NCBI RefSeq assembly: GCF_964355755.1
Contig: NC_092674.1
Location: forward strand, 18,366,501 to 18,430,500
Origin: Antedon mediterranea
Lineage: Eukaryota; Echinodermata; Crinoidea; Comatulida; Antedonidae
Length of the DNA stretch: 64,000 bases
Reading direction: 5' to 3'
The translations under genes were made by a program, and so were the position numbers. Below the pieces are notes generated by a model, which was not told the DNA's origin, did not search any database, and saw nothing but the letters and a program-made list of their open reading frames with translations. Of the stretch, positions 57,961 to 64,000 are shown in pieces. The stretch's first letter is position 1. The number at the start of each line of letters is the position of its first letter.

Positions 57961-60786
57961 ATTCATTAGTGATCGTGTCAGTGACTGCTTAGTCTAGCCT
58001 AATTCTATTTTTTTTATAAATAAGTCATTAATCTATTATTAAAATGTAATTGCCTTAAAAAACGTATATATGATCACTTCACTGAATTATTTATATAAAA
58101 AAATAAATGGAAAACGATCATACGTCATTGTCACGTTTTCTATTTGACAACTAGTAAATGCGTGTTTTGTTCTTTTTATAAAAGGGAAATTCCCGGTCAG
58201 AAAAAACACGTAGCTGTTATAGAGGAAACATCTGCCAAAATGTTTATCGCCTAAACAAACTGTGTATCATCATTTTACTGAATTATTTAATAACAAAATA
58301 CTGGAAAACGATTATACGTCATTACTATTTGACACCCTATTATAAATGCGTGTTTTTTTATAAAAGGGAAATCCCGGTCAGCAAAAACACGTAGCACAAA
58401 ATCTACGAGTAATTCGACCCCATAGTCCTCCTGCAGGTTTTTTGCATAAAACAGGGAGTTAATATAATATATTTATCAATAAAATTTTCATAACGTTTAT
58501 ATTTAATCTAAATTGAAATAATATTTACTTGATCAATTATATCTAATGAGAGAAGATAATTAGGTGATAAGGATAAAAATTGGTAAGTATAAAAATGATA
58601 CGTTGTTTGTACTTTACCTATAGGCTTAATTGAATTGTAATACTATACTAACAGTAGAGTGATTTTTTTTAAAATTAAATGTTCTCTTACGTAAATAAAA
58701 GACACACACGTACGTTTTCTCTATAAAATATATTACATTTCGGAATGTTAACAAATAAATATGCCTAATTAAACGATGTTTACAATCAATGGTCATTTTT
58801 ATTGGCACAAATTTCTCCGAAAGCTGTAAAAAATTTAAAAAAAAAACAATTTAAATAAGTAATGTGCTTTTTGAAAATCATTAAAAAAAAGTTCTTGTTT
58901 TGTTTGCAATTCACTGATTACCACTGCTGCATACCGGTTAAAATCGGTGTGAATAAATTAACTTCATTTTCTTGAGAGTAGAAACAGGACAAATTTGTTA
59001 AAAGGCAGCGCAAAATAACCGGTTAAAAACAGCCATTCACTTCGGTATTAGAACGCCATTTAACTGGTTATCGCCGGGCAACTTTTAGCTGCAACACAAA
59101 ATAACGGTTATTTGATTTATAGCTAATGACTCCGAGTCAACTACACGGCAATAACGTTTGAATTAACCGCCAGGACTAATTGCATTTTGGGAAATTCTAA
59201 CGATTTTTGCCAACGACCACCCATTTTGGAGCACAAATTGAGCAGAAACGCGGTCTTGTTATTTTTAATTCATTTTAAAATGTAAAAAAAAATCGAAAAT
59301 GTTGATTGCATAGGCTATATTATCCAGAGCCTGCCTATTAGTTAGTATTACGACGTATTTTAAAACCATAATTACGAATCTTTCTATGATGTGGATACTA
59401 GCTCATATTTGTTTTAGTAGTTTTAGGATAATAATAAATGTATAAATGATAATAATGTAGATTTAGACCTCATAGATTAATTAAAACAAACAGCGTGTAA
59501 GATAATGAGTTATACTTATAGATCATTTGCTTTTTTTTATGTCTATTGTTATTTAATATTTTACCGTATTATGGTTATGACTATACGCTTTTCAAAATGA
59601 AGAAATAACAAATACCATCTCATCGCCGATGACTACGCTCGCTCCAAGTCTGTATTTACTGTATTGTCTTTTTCACGCTGCTGCTTTAGCCCGCTACGTC
59701 CCAAGATGATGACTCATTTAGAAGCTGAAAGCAGGCAGCAGTTATAGTACTAGAGGCTGACATTTTTGGGAATTTGTAAACTAGGACAGGTCATGCTAAA
59801 ATCACAAACCCCAAAGCACATCTGTGAGAAGATTGCTGATAATCATGTAGACAGTAATCTGTAAAATCTTGTTCAATAAATAATGAATTTGTTCTTGCTG
59901 TTAACCTAGGCCAGTATTATAATAATTCACTGTCAAATAATCAAAACATTATTTCTGGTATTTACAATGATTTGAGTGAATACTGAAATTCGCTGTCAGA
60001 TAATCATTGAATTATTATCAAAACAGTCCATAATAGTAAAGTTTTTGTTTGTAATAGGATACTTCAAACTTGAAGTATCTAGGCTTGATGAAGTGACCCC
60101 TAGACTTGACCTTAGCAATATAATAAACTAAAGTGACAGAAATTGAATTCTCTTGTATTTACTTCAAATACAAAAGTTATTCACTTCTGTAAATAATATT
60201 TATTCATGTATAAAAAGAGAAAAGAAACGTTTAATTATAACTCAAAAACCATTGTCTAACAAGACAATTTAAGTATTTTTTGCTTTAAATTACATTTTTC
60301 AGGTAAATAATTGTTTGGTTAACGTGAATAACTATTATGTGACAATAAAATGACACATTCAAAAACAAATTTGAAATAAAAAATATTTTCAGGGGGACAA
60401 TATATATCTTTAAAACTGTTGCGTCAGCAAGCGAGCAGCGTTTTTTGTAAGAAATATAGATAGTCCACCAGTCGACGTTTCGATTTTTGTCTGGCAATAC
60501 AAGCTCAAGTAGTATACGTATGAAACGCCATATGTGCCAAAATATTTCTCTTTTTACTAATATTAAGTCAAAACTTTGTCTGGAACCCAGACTAGCCTAC
60601 CACATACATACAGTCGTGACATACCGTATTCAAATGGTTAATTAAATTTCGTAACTTCTGAAAGTTTACTAAGCTTTGTATCACACTTTCTTTACAGTTT
60701 AACGGTATTTTGATGACAAATAATATGTAAGCTTGGCACATATATATCTTGTATCTTGTAAGTAGCAATTCACAAAATTTACAGCA
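57961..60786. other. Intergenic DNA
   Basis: Contains a diverged tandem duplication at about 58083-58215 and 58283-58400 (CATACGTCATT, AAATGCGTGTTTT, GGTCAG-AAAAACACGTAGC in the same order). It also has a small perfect hairpin at 60058-60079 (GATACTTCAA-AC-TTGAAGTATC). No gene supported. Confidence 0.5.
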
Positions 60787-60790
60787 TTTA

Positions 60791-60850
60791 TCTCGAAAAG
60801 AAGCCCATTTTGAAAAGAAGCCCATTTTGAAAAGAAGCCATCTTGAAAAC
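60791..60850. repeat. Three 17-bp repeats of GAAAAGAAGCCCATTTT
   Basis: Three head-to-tail copies, the first preceded by TCTC. The inverse occurs at 63686-63710, and partial copies in both orientations at 63927-63981. Confidence 0.85.
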
Positions 60851-61496
60851 ACAAGAGTAGGCTTACTAAAAAAAGGTTTTACTGTAGGTTCTTTGGCTAT
60901 AGACGTATCAAACCTGTTTAAATGCGCCACGCCTAAACAGCGCAGTTTTCTTTAAGTTATAACATTATCATGTTGCGGATTAATATCACTTTCCATTTTG
61001 TTACAAGCAACTTTATTGTACGCATCAGGACTATACATGAAAGAAGAAGACAGTAGACATTGCTATCCGTGACGATTGATCGGCCCAGGGACGATGACGA
61101 TTTCAGACTAAGACCAAACCACATGCATTTTGTGATATATTTATCAATGTTTTTAAACGTATTTGAACTACTGTTTGTTAACATATTTTATTATTTTCCA
61201 ATGTTGATGAAATATAGAAAATAGAAAAAAAACGTAATTAAATATTATTTTTAATTTCATAGTGTTTGCTTTATTGCATCGTTATTCTATACGTTTAGCA
61301 TTGAATCGTTGTTTTACATAACCTAACTTATACTGCGCCTACTAAAACTAAATGTTAATGTTAAGCAATGTTGTGAAAAAAGATTTTAGGAGATGTTTTA
61401 ACTTAATGAGATTTGATGAAGAATTTCAGAAGGCTGTGTTTCAACTAAAATCATTATACATTAGACCTACATTAAAAACTGTCTGCATATATATAT

Positions 61497-61609
61497 CACA
61501 GATTTCCTCATCTTATCGTTTCAAGCAGGCACAGAACATTCTAAACCGTCCGGTAAAATACTGTAATTTAATTAATTAATTTGAAACGATAAAGATGAGG
61601 AAATCTGTG
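61497..61609. repeat. Inverted repeat, ~28-bp arms
   Basis: CACAGATTTCCTCATCTT and ATCGTTTCAA at 61497-61524 are answered by TTGAAACGATAAAGATGAGG and AAATCTGTG at 61581-61609. A one-base difference lies in the middle, and a 56-bp spacer separates the arms. Confidence 0.85.
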
Positions 61610-61613
61610 AGAA

Positions 61614-61686
61614 TGAGAAACCGAGATTCGAACCCGGAACCTTCTGCTTGATATGCAGATGTCCTAACCATTAGACCACTGGGACC
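61614..61686 (-). other. tRNA-like sequence, probably pseudogene or SINE head
   Basis: The - strand reads TGGTCTAATGGTTAGGACA (A box), an anticodon arm TCTGC-ATATCAA-GCAGA with anticodon AUC, and a well-paired T arm CCGGG-TTCGAAT-CTCGG (B box). Length is 73. The acceptor strands (GTCCCAG and TTTCTCA) do not pair, and an Asp tRNA with A at the first anticodon base would be unusual. The internal promoter boxes look intact, so it could still be transcribed. Confidence 0.7.
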
Positions 61687-61780
61687 TTTATGGTACTGTT
61701 CAAACTCGATTGGATAGCGAAATATAGAGATATAATTTTGATGAATCAAATTGACAATGGCATTGAATCGTTTAACACAA

Positions 61781-62127
61781 TTAAATTGGTGTATAATAAC
61801 AGTAATACAAGAGGTGATTTTTGTCATCAGACCCAGAAAACGGACATTCTTCCCACTTGTAATTGTCGTTACTTGTATTTTCGTCATCGAAATAGAAGTA
61901 TTCCATTTGGTGTGTCATTCCATGGACTTCTTGGCACTTGTGGTTGTGTGGGAAGAGATAGAACGGGTTTTCAGTTGGTAAATACAAAGCGTTTGTAGTG
62001 AATCCATCTACACGACAGCAGAAATATATTTTAGTATTGTGGTTATATTCCCCTTGAGGTAGGGTTCCTCCATGTCTGTTTCCATCGGTGTTTTTGTCAT
62101 CCCAGAAAATGTAACCCATTTTAAATC
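61781..62127 (-). CDS. ApeC (apextrin C-terminal) domain protein, last exon
   Basis: Acceptor ATCTTGCAG at 62128-62136, phase-1 entry, stop at 61781-61783. The peptide reads FKMGYIFWDDKNTDGNRHGG, TLPQGEYNHNTKIYFCCRVD, LPTENPFYLFPHNHKCQEV and FYFDDENT, and ends HLLYYCYYTPI. The WDD, HGG-LP-G-Y, FCCR, LPT-PFYL-F, C-EV and CYY motifs match the second half of the ApeC domain. ApeC proteins of echinoderms, amphioxus and molluscs are secreted or intracellular and some bind microbial peptidoglycan. The exon carrying the first half of the domain and a signal peptide was not found; it may lie beyond 62.2 kb or outside the window. Confidence 0.88.
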
Positions 62128-63685
62128 CTGCAAGATTCAAATTTATTATCTCGTTAATATTGTAAAATATTAAAAGGCCGTTGCAATTGTCAACTTGACA
62201 ATGAGATGAACGTATATCTGAAGTAATGCAACAGTTTCATTAATTAAATCAAGTACAGCTGGTTTATCTACTGACTGTTTATTGTGTTAATATTGAAAAA
62301 AAAGTAATACTATTGTTGTATATAAAAATGAAGAAAATTTTAAAGAAATACAATCAAGCAAATAAAACTTGAATCTACCAACTAATTTGTGGAACTGAGT
62401 ATTTTATTTTATAATACATGACATGAGTTAATGATATGTCAATTATTTAAACATTTATTTTATTTTTTTTCAAACCAACACTAACAGACTGGTTAAAATC
62501 TTAATAAAAACTAAAGATAAAAAATATAATTCATTATACATACAGAAAAACAAGATGACATCGAACATAGACACATTACATTACAGGTTAATAAGTGATG
62601 TAAAATAATAGAACGGAAACAAAGTTCAAAATGATCATGCTGATTGGTCGGTTAAAATGCTTACGTAAATGTTTTATTCATTCATACAAAGTAAAACCTG
62701 ATTGAATCGACGAGCTGGATGGCTGAGTGAGCTTGTATTGAGGGTATTGCCCAGGGGGTTGCAATAATTCTCTACTTGACAATCTTTTAAAAACATTTTT
62801 TTTTAGTTTGAGAGAGATTATTTAGAGTGTTAGGTTTTTAGGATGAGTTTTATTACTTATGTTTTTATCAAGACAAGTTCATAGTTGATAAAACTAAGCC
62901 TGCAGACAGATAGATGCACTATTAGACTAAACAACGATGCCACATACATGGCCAATGTGATTACAGACACTATCCGAACACACTTCCAACATCAAAATCA
63001 GTAGTTGAGAGGATGCATTCCCCGTATGGGTAATGCATCCTCTCACCACCAGAATCCTTCATCAACAACAGTCATACTCCAAGCACAGGAGGAACAACAC
63101 AACAGCTCAAGCCATGTACACCAGTACATTGAAATCCCTTCACCAGGCCATGCCTTCAACAAGCACTGCATGTTAGCAAAAGTAATTGTACCTGGTCATT
63201 TTGCTAACACCTTCATCTTTTAATTATTGTACAGCGGCACAACATCTATAAATGTACGGGTAGCCCCTTTCATCTGACCAGACGCCACACATGGCATTTA
63301 TCTCTAGTTCCGAAAAACTTGGGGTTGGCAGCCAAAACGAAGTCATTATTTATTGAAAAGCTTTCGCATGGTAACTGTTTCCTAATGATTTTCTCTTGAA
63401 TATAACTGCCTAAGAGATTGTTTAGAATGTTATTATTATTATTATTTATTGCCAAAAACCAGTTACAAACAAACAAAAGCACAGAAACTAAGGGAGTAGG
63501 CAGGAACCTAAAAGTGAACCTAATCACTATAACAAGAGTTCAGGTTCCGTACTCCCAAAGTAACAACAATGATATAAAATAAACTATATAAAAATATTTA
63601 AATAACAAATAGACGAATCAACAGTGTAATAGTCGATTCAACAAATTCAATCTAGGTTAACGTAAAACAACCATAGTCTTCTTTT
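62128..63685. other. Intronic or intergenic DNA upstream of the ApeC exon
   Basis: No further ApeC exon was recognised. It includes a 13-bp stem hairpin at 63007-63044 and a (TTA)n tract near 63428-63450 that looks like the tail of a degraded LINE. Confidence 0.4.
63007..63044. other. Hairpin with 13-bp perfect stem
   Basis: GAGAGGATGCATT and AATGCATCCTCTC flank a 12-base loop. Confidence 0.85.
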
Positions 63686-63981
63686 AAAGATGGGCTTCTT
63701 TTCGAGATTAATTTTGGAAACTAAAGAGAAATGAAAGCTATATGCCTAAATGTTGTTAATTTCTACTTACAACAATATGATTTTAGACATACCTGCCCAA
63801 TACCCTTTTAAAACTGTAAAACGAATGTACTATACAAACTCGATCATATCTGCATCACAATCTGCCATTAAATCACCCTTTTTCTTTGATATTCAAATAG
63901 TCTATCTGGAAAAGGCGCCCATACTATTTTGAAAAGAAGCCCAGTGGGCTAGATTTCAAGATGTGCTTCTTTTCGAGATTA
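63686..63981. repeat. Inverted and partial copies of the GAAAAGAAGCCCA repeat
   Basis: TGGGCTTCTTTTCGAGATTA at 63691-63710 is the inverse of 60791-60808. GAAAAGAAGCCCA at 63931-63943 and TGCTTCTTTTCGAGATTAC at 63964-63982 form a second, short inverted pair. Confidence 0.85.
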
Positions 63982-64000
63982 CTTTAGCAGACCAAGACGG

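Noticed and set aside
61352-61579. 75-codon + strand frame beginning MLMLSNVVKKDF
   Set aside because: The frame runs into the inverted repeat beside the tRNA-like sequence, and no motif or splice support was seen.
62700-62770. Possible second tRNA-like A box (GGATGGCTGAGTG)
   Set aside because: No B box at the correct distance and no cloverleaf pairing.

Overview
This window is AT-rich animal nuclear DNA: genes are split by GT-AG introns, non-LTR retrotransposons are common, and several nested DNA transposons leave clean target-site duplications. A conserved TMEM164 gene, an apextrin-type (ApeC) exon and many short GGCCTAG-rich patches fit a marine deuterostome, most likely an echinoderm. 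That assignment is inference. Nothing prokaryotic was seen.

Layout. 0-5 kb: a 0.75-kb direct duplication carrying a tRNA-like head, then four exons of a bromodomain protein on the + strand, with a decayed reverse-transcriptase relic in one intron. 6-14 kb: LINE 3' ends and dispersed repeats. 15-29.4 kb: TMEM164 on the - strand, five exons that join in phase to 282 codons, with a ~10.5-kb last intron. That intron holds a degenerate second copy of the terminal exon and an ~8.0-kb DNA transposon (terminal inverted repeats, 4-bp target duplication, broken ORF, GATCCCG-rich arrays in opposite orientations). 26.7-28.2 kb: a palindromic element inside another TMEM164 intron. 29.4-37.6 kb: three LINE copies and a hAT-like element.

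38.8-57.2 kb is the most striking part. Four copies of one ~0.8-kb terminal-inverted-repeat element (here called X1-X4) lie end to end, and the same 8-bp word ATGGAAGC separates X1 from its left flank, X1 from X2 and X2 from X3. X1 is split by a 15,078-bp fold-back element (39330-54407). That element has about 157-bp termini, two head-to-head arms each made of about 37 copies of a ~181-bp tandem repeat, almost no central spacer, and a 9-bp target duplication (GAAAGCCAT). X3 keeps the uninterrupted target. A 1.4-kb hAT-like element sits in the left arm, and X3 carries a 180-bp hairpin element with a TTAA duplication whose empty site survives in X2. The order of insertion can therefore be read directly.

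57.2-64 kb: a LINE relic, duplicated intergenic DNA, a tRNA-like sequence beside the last exon of an ApeC protein on the - strand, and a set of short inverted repeats around it. TMEM164, the bromodomain gene and the ApeC gene look unrelated in function; mobile DNA dominates the rest.
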